Of a stretch of 56,411 nucleotides of DNA, positions 35,199-44,874 are shown one piece after another. A model generated the notes under the pieces. It was not told where the DNA came from. It made no database searches and saw nothing but the letters and a program-made list of their open reading frames with translations. A program made the position numbers and the translations under genes. The stretch is from Actinomyces sp. (lineage in GTDB: Bacteria > Actinomycetota > Actinomycetes > Actinomycetales > Actinomycetaceae): the NCBI GenBank assembly GCA_022649165.1, contig JALCNR010000018.1:1-56411 (forward strand), written 5' to 3'. How positions within the stretch are numbered: the first letter of the stretch is position 1; every line of letters starts with the position of its first letter.

Positions 35199-38100
35199 GT
35201 GGCAGCCAGTTTCTTCTCGCGTTCGTCTGCAGCGTCGGCTCGCGGACCGCAGCAGACGGCCGGCCGCTCGGCGCCCGAGACGGCGCCGGTCGAAGAGCGC
35301 ATCAGCCAGTGGCGCCGCGAGCTGGCGGCCGTGGCCTCCTTCGACGGAGAGGACCAGGCGCCGCCGCGGCTCGTGCTCACCCAGGCCCACCCCGGGGGCC
35401 TCGCCCAGCTGTACGCCGAGCATACGACGCGCCTGTCCAGCCTCGTGCGCGAGCCGTCGGCGCACGCGCGCGCCCTGGAACGCGCCCGCGCGGTCCTCCA
35501 GCGCGCCCGGGAGCTCACCGCCGTGCACGGCGTGGGGCCCATCCACCTCGCCATCGGGCGGGCGCAGTGGGTCGACGGCGTCTCGGCTGTGTCGTCCCCG
35601 GCCATGCTGCGCCCCGCCGAGCTGCAGGAGGACCCGGAGGGGGACGTCCTCATCACGCTGAGGCCCGGGGCCCAGATCGGGGAGGGCCTCGCGCAGGCCC
35701 TGGCCCGCCAGCGGGTCGTCGTCGACGTCGAGGCCGTTCTGGCGGGCGCGCGCACGGTCCATGGGTTCTCGCCCTCGCGCGCGCTGGCGGCGCTGCGCGG
35801 CGCCGGAGTCTCCCTGGACCGTTTCGAGCTGCATGACGAGCTGGCGCTGGGCGTCTTCGAGCACCCGGCGGCGATCCTGCTGCGCGAGTACGACCGCACC
35901 GGGCCGTTGCTAGCCTCGGACCTCGTGCGCGCGCTGGGCGGGGACGCGGACGCGCGCGAGCGAACCACCCAGGCCCTCCCCCCGCCGAACCCCGCGGATC
36001 GAGATCCGTGGGAGGAGATCGGCGTCGGGGATCTCACGCCCCGCCAGCAGGACGTCGTCGAGGCCGTCTCCGCGGGGCGGTCGCTGGTCATCGACGCGCC
36101 GCAGGGCGCCGACGACCTGGCGGTGCTCGCCTCCCTGGTCGCCGACTCCGGCGCGCGCGGGCGCTCGACGCTGCACATCGCGGGAGCGCCGTCGCGGGCG
36201 GCGCGCCTGGAGACCCGGCTGCGCGCGCTGGGAGTGGACGAGATGTGCCTGCGCGTGGACGGCTCGCCGGAGTCGGGCGACCTGCTGCGCGAACGGCTCA
36301 CCGAGGCCATGTCCGACACGTCCGCGGTCATGGACATCGCCGAGGTCGAGGCCATGCGCACGCGCCTGCGCGAGGTGCGCGGGGCGCTGTCCGCCTACAC
36401 CACCTACCTGCATCGGCCGTTCAAGCACTTCGGCGTCTCCGCCTTCGACGCCCTCCAGGTGCTCACCGATCTCACGAGCGTCCACCCGAGCCCCCGGACG
36501 CGGGTGCGCCTCCACGAGGACGTCCTCGTGGAGGTGGCCCGCGACCAGGGGGAACGCACCCGCACCCTCCTCCACCGCGCCTCCGCGCTCGGCGTCTTCT
36601 CGCGCACCTCCGCGCATGCCGCCTGGGACGGCGTCGTGATCAACGCCCCGGAGCAGGTCACCGACGTGCTGGTGCGCATCATGCGGCTGGCGGAGGAGTC
36701 CCTGCCGCGGATGCGCGTCCAGATGAGCGCCGTCGCCGGGGAGACGGGCATCGTCCCCGCCACGACGGTCGCCCAGTGGGAGGAACAGCTCCAGATGCTC
36801 GAGGGCGTCCGCGATGTGCTGGACGTCTTCCACCCCTCGATCTTCGAGCGCTCCGCCGCCGACATGGTCATCGCGACGGCGCCGCGCCAGTGGCGTCGCG
36901 AGCATGGCATCACGATGAGCCATTCCCAGCGGATGCGCCTCGTCCGCCAGGCGCGGGACCTCGTGCGTCCCGGGCGGCACGTCGAGGACCTCCACCAGGA
37001 GCTCCTCCTGGTCCAGGAGCGGCGCGAGGTCTGGCGCCATCACTGCGACTCCGACGGCTGGCCGACGCTCCCCGAGCACCTCGACGAGGCGACGGCCCTG
37101 GCGGCTTCCGTGCGCGACGACCTCTCCCACCTGGCTCCCATGTTCTCCACGGCCTACCCGGACCTGGCCCGCATGGACATCACGGAGCTCGGGCGCCTGC
37201 TCGACCGGCTGTGCGCGGACACCGAGGGCGCGCGCGAGCTTCCCCAGCGCGTGGCCGTGCTCAAGGATCTCGCCGCCGCCGGTCTGGAGGGCCTCGTCAC
37301 GGACCTGCGCGAACGCCACGTCGGCGACGACCTGCTCGACGCCGAGCTGGACCTGGCCTGGTGGGCGTCGATCCTGGGGCTCATGCTGGCCCAGGAGCCG
37401 CGCCTGGGCGGATTCGACCCGACGCGCCTGGAAGGGGTGCTCGAGGAGGGCCGCCTCCTCGACGAGGCTCAGGTCGCGTCGCTCGCCCCCCAGGCCCTGC
37501 AGAACCTCAGGCGCATGCGCCAGCAGGCCCTGGCGACCCGGCCCGAGCAGCAGGCGGATCTCCTCGCCGCGATGCAGACCCGCGCCCCGGCCTCGGAGCT
37601 GTACGCTCGCCACCCTCTGGTGCCGCACCTGGTCCCCGTCGTCCTCGCCGTCCCCACGCTGGTGCCGTGGCTGGTCCCGGAGGGCCGCCGCGTGGACCTG
37701 GTGATCCTCGACGACGTCGACTCCCTGCCGCTGGCCGAACTGGTCCCGATCGTCGCGCGCGCCCGCCAGGTGGTGGTCCTCTCCGACCTCACCACGGTCT
37801 CCCACCGCGGCGCGGTCGCCCAGCTGGCCCGGGCGCTTCCCGTCGCCCGCCTCGAGGTTCAGCCTGGACGGCTCAACGCGCAGGTCGCCCAGCTCCTCCA
37901 GCGCTACCGCACCGAGCAGACCGGCGTCCTGGTGCCCTGGACGACGAACTCGGCGCCGGTGGACGCGATCTGGTCGACGGGGTCGGGGATGCCCGCCCCG
38001 GGGGCCGTGTCGGTGGAGTCCTCCGCGGCGGAGGTCGGCGATGTCGTCGACGCCGTCGTGGACCATGCGGTGGAGCACCCCGACCAGTCCCTGGCCGTCA

Positions 38101-39389
38101 TCGCGCTCAACGCGCGCCATGCCGACCGCGTGCGCCAGGCCGTGGCGCGGGCGGTGGAGGGCGCCCCGGGTCTCGCCTCGTTCTTCGCCCCCGACGTCTC
38201 CGAGCCCTTCCAGGTCGTCGACGCCGAGCACGCGAGGGGTCTCAGCCGTGACCGCATCCTCCTGACCGTCGGATTCGCCAAGACCCCTCACGGGCGGGTT
38301 CTCCACGATTTCGGCGTCCTCTCCACCCCTTCGGGCGTCTCGATCCTCACGGACGCGCTGCGGGCGGTGCGCGGAGACCTCACCGTCGTCTCGTCCATCC
38401 GCGGCGAGGAGATCGACCGTTCCCGGCTGTCCGCCGAGGGCGCCCACATGCTGGTGGACCTGCTCGAGATGGCGGGCGCCTCCTCGCGTTCGGGAGAGGG
38501 CGAGGCCGCTGCCGCCCCGGGGGCCGCCGGGCAGCCGGAGACCTCGACGCCCTCCTGGCCGACCCTGGACGTCGCCCCCGACCGCCTGCTCGTGGACCTC
38601 GCGGACCGCCTGTACGGGATGGGCCTGGAGGTCGTACCGAACGTGGGCGTGCCCGGCGGGATGAGGGTTCCCCTGGCCATCGGTCATCCGGAGGTCCCGG
38701 GCCGTCTGCTGGTGGCGCTGCTCACCGACGACCAGACCTACACCGCCGAACCGTCGTTGCGTGTGCGTGACCGGGTGTGGCCCGCGATGCTGGAGGCGCA
38801 GGGCTGGAGGGTCCGCACGGAGTTGTCGATGGCGGTCTTCACGGATCCGGAGAAGGAGGCCCAGGACATCGTCCAGCTGGTCCTCGACGCGGTCGACGCA
38901 TTCAACGGGCCGGCCGGTGTCGTCGAGGTCCCCGAGGACGCGGCGGCCGAGATCGAGCCGGAACCCGAGCCTCTGGAGGCGCCCGTCGCGGATCCCGCGC
39001 TGGACGCCGCGGTCGCCCAGTCGGACCAGGCCCGGGCCCTCCACGACGAGCGCTCCGCGGATCCGGGTCTGGCGGGCCGGGAGGATGCCCCGGCTCCGGT
39101 CCCGGCCCCGGGCGGAGCGCAGGAGGGCGGCGGCTCCCAGGCGGGGAGAGAGCAGACGCCTTCGGCGCGGCGCGGGCCGCGGCCGGCGATCGCCAGGGGG
39201 CTCCCGCTGGCCGCATACGGGGACGACCAACTCGATGAGCTCGCCCAGTGGCTGCGTTCAGACGGCGGGGAGCACCCCGCCGACCGGCTGGTCGAGGAAC
39301 TCCGCGAGGCGCTGGGACTCGCCCGCCGCGGCGCCCAGACCGACGCCGTCCTGGCGAACGTCGTGCGCCGCACGGCACCGCGGGCATGA
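35199..39389 (+). CDS. Large helicase-like protein with degenerate Walker A and C-terminal Vsr-like domain
   Basis: The product is 1396 aa, with a GTG at 35199 after GGGAG. The layout follows actinobacterial SF1-like helicases: an N-terminal domain of about 280 residues, a motif I region at about 297-306 (DAPQGADDLA), a Walker B-like motif near 834 (LVILDDVDSLPLAE), a motif-VI-like region (ARGLSRDRILLTVGFA), and a Vsr/endonuclease-fold domain at about 1126-1233 (WPAMLEAQGWRVRTELSMAV). The usual GxGKT/S lysine is absent, so ATP hydrolysis is doubtful. An acidic and Pro/Ala-rich linker and a short conserved C-terminal domain follow. A DNA repair or nucleic-acid surveillance role is possible. 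Confidence 0.75.
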   Translation: MAASFFSRSSAASARGPQQTAGRSAPETAPVEERISQWRRELAAVASFDGEDQAPPRLVLTQAHPGGLAQLYAEHTTRLSSLVREPSAHARALERARAVLQRARELTAVHGVGPIHLAIGRAQWVDGVSAVSSPAMLRPAELQEDPEGDVLITLRPGAQIGEGLAQALARQRVVVDVEAVLAGARTVHGFSPSRALAALRGAGVSLDRFELHDELALGVFEHPAAILLREYDRTGPLLASDLVRALGGDADARERTTQALPPPNPADRDPWEEIGVGDLTPRQQDVVEAVSAGRSLVIDAPQGADDLAVLASLVADSGARGRSTLHIAGAPSRAARLETRLRALGVDEMCLRVDGSPESGDLLRERLTEAMSDTSAVMDIAEVEAMRTRLREVRGALSAYTTYLHRPFKHFGVSAFDALQVLTDLTSVHPSPRTRVRLHEDVLVEVARDQGERTRTLLHRASALGVFSRTSAHAAWDGVVINAPEQVTDVLVRIMRLAEESLPRMRVQMSAVAGETGIVPATTVAQWEEQLQMLEGVRDVLDVFHPSIFERSAADMVIATAPRQWRREHGITMSHSQRMRLVRQARDLVRPGRHVEDLHQELLLVQERREVWRHHCDSDGWPTLPEHLDEATALAASVRDDLSHLAPMFSTAYPDLARMDITELGRLLDRLCADTEGARELPQRVAVLKDLAAAGLEGLVTDLRERHVGDDLLDAELDLAWWASILGLMLAQEPRLGGFDPTRLEGVLEEGRLLDEAQVASLAPQALQNLRRMRQQALATRPEQQADLLAAMQTRAPASELYARHPLVPHLVPVVLAVPTLVPWLVPEGRRVDLVILDDVDSLPLAELVPIVARARQVVVLSDLTTVSHRGAVAQLARALPVARLEVQPGRLNAQVAQLLQRYRTEQTGVLVPWTTNSAPVDAIWSTGSGMPAPGAVSVESSAAEVGDVVDAVVDHAVEHPDQSLAVIALNARHADRVRQAVARAVEGAPGLASFFAPDVSEPFQVVDAEHARGLSRDRILLTVGFAKTPHGRVLHDFGVLSTPSGVSILTDALRAVRGDLTVVSSIRGEEIDRSRLSAEGAHMLVDLLEMAGASSRSGEGEAAAAPGAAGQPETSTPSWPTLDVAPDRLLVDLADRLYGMGLEVVPNVGVPGGMRVPLAIGHPEVPGRLLVALLTDDQTYTAEPSLRVRDRVWPAMLEAQGWRVRTELSMAVFTDPEKEAQDIVQLVLDAVDAFNGPAGVVEVPEDAAAEIEPEPEPLEAPVADPALDAAVAQSDQARALHDERSADPGLAGREDAPAPVPAPGGAQEGGGSQAGREQTPSARRGPRPAIARGLPLAAYGDDQLDELAQWLRSDGGEHPADRLVEELREALGLARRGAQTDAVLANVVRRTAPRA

Positions 39390-39604
39390 GCGGGCGGGTC
39401 CGGCGGCGACGCGCGGTCTTCGTCTCCGAGGTCGACCGCCGCCTCATCGCGCAGGGCCTGCCGCCCTCGTGGGAGGACAGGGTGCGCGAGGAGGACCTCG
39501 CCGGCGGGGACGCCGACGGGACGGGCCACGCCGCTCGCGGCGACGGGGCCAATGACGCGCGGCTGTTGGCGAACGTGCCGCCGCACTCCCAGCCCCGCGC
39601 CTGA
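39386..39604 (+). CDS. Small hypothetical protein coupled to the helicase-like gene
   Basis: The product is 72 aa from an ATG at 39386 overlapping the helicase-like stop (ATGA). An Arg-rich start (MSGRVRRRRAVFVSEVDRRL) and an acidic middle are visible. No family is recognised. The overlap suggests co-translation, and the composition is that of a soluble protein. Confidence 0.65.
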   Translation: MSGRVRRRRAVFVSEVDRRLIAQGLPPSWEDRVREEDLAGGDADGTGHAARGDGANDARLLANVPPHSQPRA

Positions 39605-39669
39605 GGCGGCACCGGCCGTCCGGCATCGATGGGACCGTTCCCGGTCCCGGTCCGGAACGGGCACCCGGA

Positions 39670-40110
39670 TCAGTGGCGCGGCGCCCCGGAGGCCGTGGGG
39701 GCGTCCGTGCCGCTGCCGGCCAGGAGGTCGCGGATCTCCGTGAGGAGACGGGTCTCGTCGGAGGTCTCGGGAGCCTCCTCCTCGTCCTCGCCGCTCCCGG
39801 CTCGGCGGGCGGCCAGCCTGTTCATGGGCACGACCAGGAAGAAGTACAGGGCGAGGGCGACCAACAGGAAGTTCACCAGCGCCGTGAGGACCACGCCGGG
39901 CTGGACGACGGCCTGGTTCGCTCCGGTCCCGAGCGTGAACTCGCCCCAATTGTCGAAGTTGGGCTTGCCCACGAGAGCGCCGATGAGCGGGTTGATGACC
40001 TTCTCCACCAGAGCGGTGACGATGGTGGAGAAGGCTCCGCCGATGATGACGCCGACCGCCAGATCGATGGCGTTGCCGCGTGAGATGAAGTCCTTGAACC
40101 CTTGGATCAT
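39670..40110 (-). CDS. mscL: Large-conductance mechanosensitive channel
   Basis: The product is 146 aa. It has the N-terminal amphipathic helix and first membrane helix (MIQGFKDFISRGNAIDLAVG, VIIGGAFSTIVTALVEKVI), a periplasmic loop, the second helix (VNFLLVALALYFFLVVPMNR) and a charged cytoplasmic helix bundle. It opens under membrane tension to release osmolytes during hypo-osmotic shock. Its start overlaps the SAF-domain gene stop (ATGA). Confidence 0.96.
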   Translation of the reverse strand: MIQGFKDFISRGNAIDLAVGVIIGGAFSTIVTALVEKVINPLIGALVGKPNFDNWGEFTLGTGANQAVVQPGVVLTALVNFLLVALALYFFLVVPMNRLAARRAGSGEDEEEAPETSDETRLLTEIRDLLAGSGTDAPTASGAPRH

Positions 40111-40787
40111 GGGGGTGCTCCTGTCGATGGATGGTCCGCGGTCGCACCGGGTGCGCGCAGCACCAGGCTCAGCGATCCGCTTCCCGCGTGGCCCAGGACC
40201 ACGTCGGTGTCGGCGGCCCGGAGGATGACGCCCACCCGGACGGTCTCGGAGGACGCCCAGCCGGACGCCTCCGGCGCCACCACTGAGGTTATGCGGACCT
40301 CAGAGGCGAGTAAAGAGGCTGAGCAAGGGTTCTCCTCGCACGACGGCGGGGGCGCCCAGAGATCGACCAGGTCGCCGGCGGCGATCCCCTGGGCCTGGTC
40401 GGCGCCGACGGCGAGCAGCACCTGCGCCTCGCCGGGGCGCAGCGCCCGGGAGGCCGGCGAGCCCGCGACGTTTGACTCGGTGAGCACCGTCCCCGCACGG
40501 ATCGGAGAGGCCTCCCAAGTCGGCGGCAGCGACGAGCCGGCCTCCAGCGCGTCGGCCGGGCGAGCGCGTGGCGGGACGAGGACCGTCCAGACGTCGCCGT
40601 CGGAGAGGGGCTGGCCCGTGGCCACATCGTGGCGGACCACCAGGACGGGCACGCCCTGAGGGGCGGGCCGCAGGGCGAGCAGCACGCCGGCGACCAGGCC
40701 GGCCAGGGCGAGCGCCGCGACGACGGGACGCATCACGGGCCAGACGGGCGCGCGCGGGGGCCGTCGACCGGATCGGTGGGAGCTCAT
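40107..40787 (-). CDS. SAF-domain (RcpC/CpaB-like) membrane-anchored protein
   Basis: The product is 226 aa from an ATG at 40787. One N-terminal membrane helix (VVAALALAGLVAGVLLAL) is followed by a SAF domain (VPVLVVRHDVATGQPLSDGD and following) as in CpaB/RcpC pilus-assembly proteins. It forms the usual actinobacterial pair with mscL. The FmdB-type zinc-ribbon gene often found next to it is absent here. The function is not established. Confidence 0.82.
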   Translation of the reverse strand: MSSHRSGRRPPRAPVWPVMRPVVAALALAGLVAGVLLALRPAPQGVPVLVVRHDVATGQPLSDGDVWTVLVPPRARPADALEAGSSLPPTWEASPIRAGTVLTESNVAGSPASRALRPGEAQVLLAVGADQAQGIAAGDLVDLWAPPPSCEENPCSASLLASEVRITSVVAPEASGWASSETVRVGVILRAADTDVVLGHAGSGSLSLVLRAPGATADHPSTGAPP

Positions 40788-40928
40788 GGACCCCAAGCTC
40801 AGCAGGGACGTCCTCGTCGATCCACCCGGCCCCCATGGACCTGTGGACGGGAGCGGCGGGCCCTCCGGACGTGTGGATGACCGGCAGGGCCGGCGCCGTG
40901 GTCCGGGGCGGGCGCCGCCGGCCGGGAC

Positions 40929-41552
40929 TCATCGCAGCACGAGGGCCCGCGCCGGTGTGATGACGGCGTCGACGGGATGGTCGTGAGGCTCCCGGGGGAG
41001 GGAACCGGACGGCAGGACCTCCTCATCGAGGACGGCCGCGACCACGGGCGCACCGGGCGCGATCCACTGCAGGGCACGGTCGTACCAGCCGGCTCCCTGC
41101 CCGACCCGCGTGCCGGAGCGGTCCACGGCCAGGGCCGCGACCAGGACCACCGTGGCGTCGGCCAGGGCCTCCGGCCCGAGGACCGCGCCCGACGGATGGG
41201 CCGGCAGCCGCGGGTGGGGGCGAACCCAACCGCAGCCGGGATCGCCGAGGTCCCGCAGCGCCCAGGCGGGCCCGGGCAACGAGACGCCCCGCTCCGAGAC
41301 GACGACCGGGAGGAGGGCCCGGGGGCAGTCATCGAGGATCGCCCGGACATCGGGCTCGCCCTCCATGGGGTGGAACAGGGCGGGAAGCGCGCCGACGCGC
41401 CGACCGGGATCCCCCGGACCGGCAGGGGCGCCGAGGAGTGCGAGGATCTCCCGCCACGACTCCAGCAGGCCCGCGGCCTCGCCCGGCGCCACCCGCCTCA
41501 GGGCGCGGGCCGCCCGAACCCGGGCGCGGGCCGCCGCCTTGGGGACCGACAT
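40929..41552 (-). CDS. 5-formyltetrahydrofolate cyclo-ligase
   Basis: The product is 207 aa. It converts 5-formyl-THF to 5,10-methenyl-THF with ATP. The family signature GTRVGQGAGWYDRAL and the SVPKAAARARVRAARALR start, which binds ATP phosphates, are present. It is divergent from galU, a standard actinobacterial arrangement. Confidence 0.9.
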   Translation of the reverse strand: MSVPKAAARARVRAARALRRVAPGEAAGLLESWREILALLGAPAGPGDPGRRVGALPALFHPMEGEPDVRAILDDCPRALLPVVVSERGVSLPGPAWALRDLGDPGCGWVRPHPRLPAHPSGAVLGPEALADATVVLVAALAVDRSGTRVGQGAGWYDRALQWIAPGAPVVAAVLDEEVLPSGSLPREPHDHPVDAVITPARALVLR

Positions 41553-41590
41553 GACCGGTCACCTCCCCTGACTCGACTAATGTGGCCATC

Positions 41591-42526
41591 ATGGCAGAAC
41601 GCAACGCACCGGTCCGTCACGCCGTGATCCCCGCCGCCGGACGGGGGACGCGGTTCCTTCCGGTCACGAAGTCCGTGCCCAAGGAGATGCTGCCGATCGT
41701 CGACCGCCCCTCCATCGAATTCATCGCCAAGGAGGCGACCCAGGCCGGTATCGAGGACATGCTCATCGTCACCCGCACCGGCAAGGACCCCATCGAGGAG
41801 TACTTCGACGCGGACCCGGCCCTCGAGCACGCGCTGCGCAAGGCCGGCAAGACGGAATTGCTGGAGATCTCCCAAGAGTACCTGCACCTCGCGCGGATGC
41901 ACTCGGTGCGACAGGGACACCCGCTCGGCCTGGGGCACGCCGTGCTCCAGGCGCGCCTGCACGTGGGGGACTCGCCCTTCGCGGTCATGCTGCCCGACGA
42001 CCTCATGCACCCCCGGTCCCAGCTGCTGCGGCACATGATCGAGGTGCGCCAGACGATGGGCGGCTCGGTGGTCGCGCTGATGAGGGTGTCGCGCGAGCAG
42101 GCGACGGCCTACGCCTCAGCCGCGGTGACGCCGGTGGGCGTGCCCCAGGGCGTGGACCTGGCCCCTGGGGAGCTGCTGCGGGTGGACCGCGTGGTGGAGA
42201 AGCCGCCGCTGGACGAGGTGCTCTCCGAGTACGCCGTCGTCGGGCGCTACGTGTTCGACCCCCTGATCTTCGACAAGCTCGCCGGCCTGAAACCCGGGCG
42301 CGGCGGGGAGTACCAGCTCACGGACGCCTTCGCGGAGCTCATCGACGAGGACCCCGCCCGCGGCGGAGGCGTCCACGGCGTCGTCGTCTCGGACCGGCGC
42401 TTCGACACCGGGGACAAGCTGGGATACCTCGAGGCCAATGTGTCGCTGGCGCTGGAGGACCCGGATCTCGGCCCGCAGCTGCGCGAGTTCATCCTCCGCG
42501 AGCTCGCCCGCCCCGCGCAGCGGTGA
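41591..42526 (+). CDS. galU: UTP-glucose-1-phosphate uridylyltransferase
   Basis: The product is 311 aa. It makes UDP-glucose for cell-envelope glycans. The nucleotide-binding start is VIPAAGRGTRFLPVTKSVPK followed by EMLPIVDRP; VMLPDDLMH and the VVEKP motif of the family follow. An ATG at 41591 is preferred over a GTG at 41582 in frame. It is first in a galU-moeA-acetyltransferase series. Confidence 0.95.
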   Translation: MAERNAPVRHAVIPAAGRGTRFLPVTKSVPKEMLPIVDRPSIEFIAKEATQAGIEDMLIVTRTGKDPIEEYFDADPALEHALRKAGKTELLEISQEYLHLARMHSVRQGHPLGLGHAVLQARLHVGDSPFAVMLPDDLMHPRSQLLRHMIEVRQTMGGSVVALMRVSREQATAYASAAVTPVGVPQGVDLAPGELLRVDRVVEKPPLDEVLSEYAVVGRYVFDPLIFDKLAGLKPGRGGEYQLTDAFAELIDEDPARGGGVHGVVVSDRRFDTGDKLGYLEANVSLALEDPDLGPQLREFILRELARPAQR

Positions 42527-42539
42527 GGGGCTGACGCCG

Positions 42540-43853
42540 ATGCGCTCCGTCGCCGACTTCTACCGGGACTGCCTGGCGATCGTCGGGCAGCAGCCCGAGC
42601 TCGACGTCCAGCTCGCCGACGCCGTCGGCTGCGTCCTCGCCGAGGACGTCGAGGCGCCGTTCGACCTGCCCGTCGCGGACCTCGCGGGGTGCGACGGCTA
42701 CGCGGTGCGCTCCGCAGACCTGGAGGGCGCCCGGCCCGAGGCGCCGGTGGTCCTGCCCGTCACCGAGGAGGTCCGCGCCGGCGAGGTCGACCCGGCCGCG
42801 CTGGTCCCCGGGGCGGCGATCCGCATCGCCTCCGGCGCGCCGATCCCCTCGGGGGCGGACGCGGTCATCGCGTTGGATTTCACCGACCACGGCCTGGCGC
42901 GCGTGGCCGTGCGCACCCAGCCGGCCATTGGCGAGAACATCCGCCGCAGGGCCGAGGACGTGGAGGAGGGCCGGATCGTCCTGCGCCGCGGGACGCGCGT
43001 CGGGGCGCGCCAGGTGGCGTTGCTGGCCGGGGTCGGGCGCTCCCGAGTGCTGGTCCACCCCCGGCCGCGTGTCGTCATCATCTCGATCGGCGACGAGATC
43101 GTGGAACCCGGGCGGCGGGCTCGTCCCGGGACCGTCTTCGACGCGAACGGCCATGCCCTGTCGACCGCGGTCGCGGATGCGGGCGCCCAGACGTTCCGCG
43201 TGGCGGCGGTCCCCGACGAGCGCCAGATCCTGCGCCAGACCATCGAGGACCAGTTGGTGCGCGCCGACCTCATCGTCACCACCGGAGGGATCTCCTACGG
43301 GTCGGGCGATACCGTGCGCGAGGTCCTGGGAGCGCTGGGAACCGTCCGCTTCGACAACGTGGCGGCCTGGCCCGGGCACATCCTCGGGGTTGGGACCGTC
43401 GGGACCTCGGCCTCCGGGGACCGGACCTCCGGTCCGAACGGGGAGGCTGGCGGCACGCTGACGGGCGGCGGCATTCCGGGCGGGGCCTCCGACGGGTCCG
43501 ACGGCGAGGGGACGCCGATCTTCTGCCTGCCCGGCGACCCGGTGTCCGCCCAGGTGTGCTTCGAGGTCTACGTCCGCCCGGCTCTGCGCCACATGCAGGG
43601 GTGGTCGGTTCTCAACCGGCCGAGCGTCCAGGCCCGCGTGGACCGGTCGTGGTACTCCCCGCGCGGACGCCGGGAGTTCGTGCGGGTGCGGCTCAGCGGG
43701 GATCCGCGTTCCGGCTACCAGGCGAAGGTGATGGGGGCTCCGTCCTCGCTGTTGTTGTCCGCGCTGGCCGAGTCCAACGCGCTGGCCGTCGTCCCCGAGG
43801 ACGTCACGAATGTGCGCTCGGGCGACGCCCTGCGGTGCCTGGTGCTGGACTGA
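42540..43853 (+). CDS. moeA: Molybdopterin molybdenumtransferase (MoeA/Glp)
   Basis: The product is 437 aa from an ATG at 42540. It inserts molybdate into adenylated molybdopterin. Characteristic motifs are CDGYAVRSADLEGA, GAAIRIASGAPIPSGADAVI, GENIRRRAEDVEEG, VVIISIGDEIVEPG and TTGGISYGSGD. A Gly/Ser/Thr-rich insertion of about 37 residues (about 300-337) sits just before the conserved FCLPGDPVSAQVCFE loop and is unusual. It lies 14 bases after galU. Confidence 0.92.
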   Translation: MRSVADFYRDCLAIVGQQPELDVQLADAVGCVLAEDVEAPFDLPVADLAGCDGYAVRSADLEGARPEAPVVLPVTEEVRAGEVDPAALVPGAAIRIASGAPIPSGADAVIALDFTDHGLARVAVRTQPAIGENIRRRAEDVEEGRIVLRRGTRVGARQVALLAGVGRSRVLVHPRPRVVIISIGDEIVEPGRRARPGTVFDANGHALSTAVADAGAQTFRVAAVPDERQILRQTIEDQLVRADLIVTTGGISYGSGDTVREVLGALGTVRFDNVAAWPGHILGVGTVGTSASGDRTSGPNGEAGGTLTGGGIPGGASDGSDGEGTPIFCLPGDPVSAQVCFEVYVRPALRHMQGWSVLNRPSVQARVDRSWYSPRGRREFVRVRLSGDPRSGYQAKVMGAPSSLLLSALAESNALAVVPEDVTNVRSGDALRCLVLD

Positions 43854-43863
43854 GGCCCGGGCC

Positions 43864-44538
43864 GTGCTGCGGAGCGTGTGGGGGAGGCCCCCCTCGGAGC
43901 TGACCCTGCGGGTCGCGGACCCCGTCGACCGGGGCCTCATCCGCTCCGTCGCGTGGGCGCCGGATCCCGCGGAGATGGCGGTCCGCCCCTGCCTGGGCCG
44001 CGATCACCGCCGTGTGGACGAGGCCCGCCGCTCGAACCGGCTCTGGCTGAGCCCGTGGGAGGCGACGCTGCCGCGGGGCGCCGAGGAGTCGCTGCCGGAT
44101 CTGTCCACCTATCGGCGGACCAGCGACCGTCAACAGCGCGAGGGCACGGGGCTCATGATGGTGGTCGAGCTGGACGGGTCGGTCGCCGGGTTGATCTCGC
44201 TGTCCGGCGTCCAGCGCGGCGCGATGTCCCAGGGGATGCTGGGGTACTGGGTGACGCAGGAGGCGGCCGGGCGCGGTGTCGGGGCGCTCGCGGTGGCGAT
44301 GGTCATCGACCTCGTCATCGGCGAACTGGGCCTGCACCGCATCGAGGTGAACGTCCGGCCAGAGAACAGCCGGTCGCTGGGACTGTGCCGCAAACTGGGC
44401 CTGCGACGGGAGGGGCTGAGGACTCGGTACATGAACATCGCCGGGGAGTGGGCCGACCACGTGGCTTTCGCCATTGACGCGGAGTCGCTGCCTGCGGGCG
44501 GGCTGGTCCGCTCGATCTGGGGGCAGACGGTCGCCTGA
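43864..44538 (+). CDS. GNAT acetyltransferase, RimJ/RimL type
   Basis: The product is 224 aa from a GTG at 43864, 10 bases after moeA. The acetyl-CoA motif is QEAAGRGVGALAVAMVIDLV and the C-terminal GLHRIEVNVRPENSRSLGLC with KLGLRREG is typical of RimJ-like N-terminal acetylation enzymes. Ribosomal-protein targeting is inferred from family only. Confidence 0.88.
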   Translation: MLRSVWGRPPSELTLRVADPVDRGLIRSVAWAPDPAEMAVRPCLGRDHRRVDEARRSNRLWLSPWEATLPRGAEESLPDLSTYRRTSDRQQREGTGLMMVVELDGSVAGLISLSGVQRGAMSQGMLGYWVTQEAAGRGVGALAVAMVIDLVIGELGLHRIEVNVRPENSRSLGLCRKLGLRREGLRTRYMNIAGEWADHVAFAIDAESLPAGGLVRSIWGQTVA

Positions 44539-44874
44539 GGCCGCCCTGCCTCTGGTTCGCATGCCCCTCTCCGAGCGGTTGGTCCGGGGATCCGTTGGCG
44601 AGGACGGCGTTGCCTCCACTCTGCTGCCCGATGAGCACGGGGACCACAGAGCCGTCGATTCCTGCATCGGACTGCCGTACGAATGTGGGCGCATCGAGAC
44701 GGCTGGTGCGCGTGCCGAGCCGGTGTATCTCGGTGTGAGACGGGTGTGGCAACTGTGAATGAAGTGGCGCCTGTTGTTGGTGAGCCGCCAACCCTCTCGA
44801 CGCGTCGGCGTGAATCGCCAACACACCGGCACCGCCGCGCAGACGAGTCCGCGCGTGACCCTAGCGTTGGCTCC
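44539..44874. other. Intergenic stretch without a recognised gene
   Basis: 336 bases. A plus-strand frame to 44758 continues past the acetyltransferase region but has no coding signature. A small dyad (GTTG...CAAC, about 44775-44791) and a GTTGGTGAGCC/GGCGTGAATCGCCAAC-like pair precede the next gene. I see no tRNA or clear terminator. Confidence 0.4.

Noticed and set aside
35910-39230. 1106-codon minus-strand frame opposite the helicase-like gene
   Set aside because: Shadow frame caused by third-position GC bias; no motifs.
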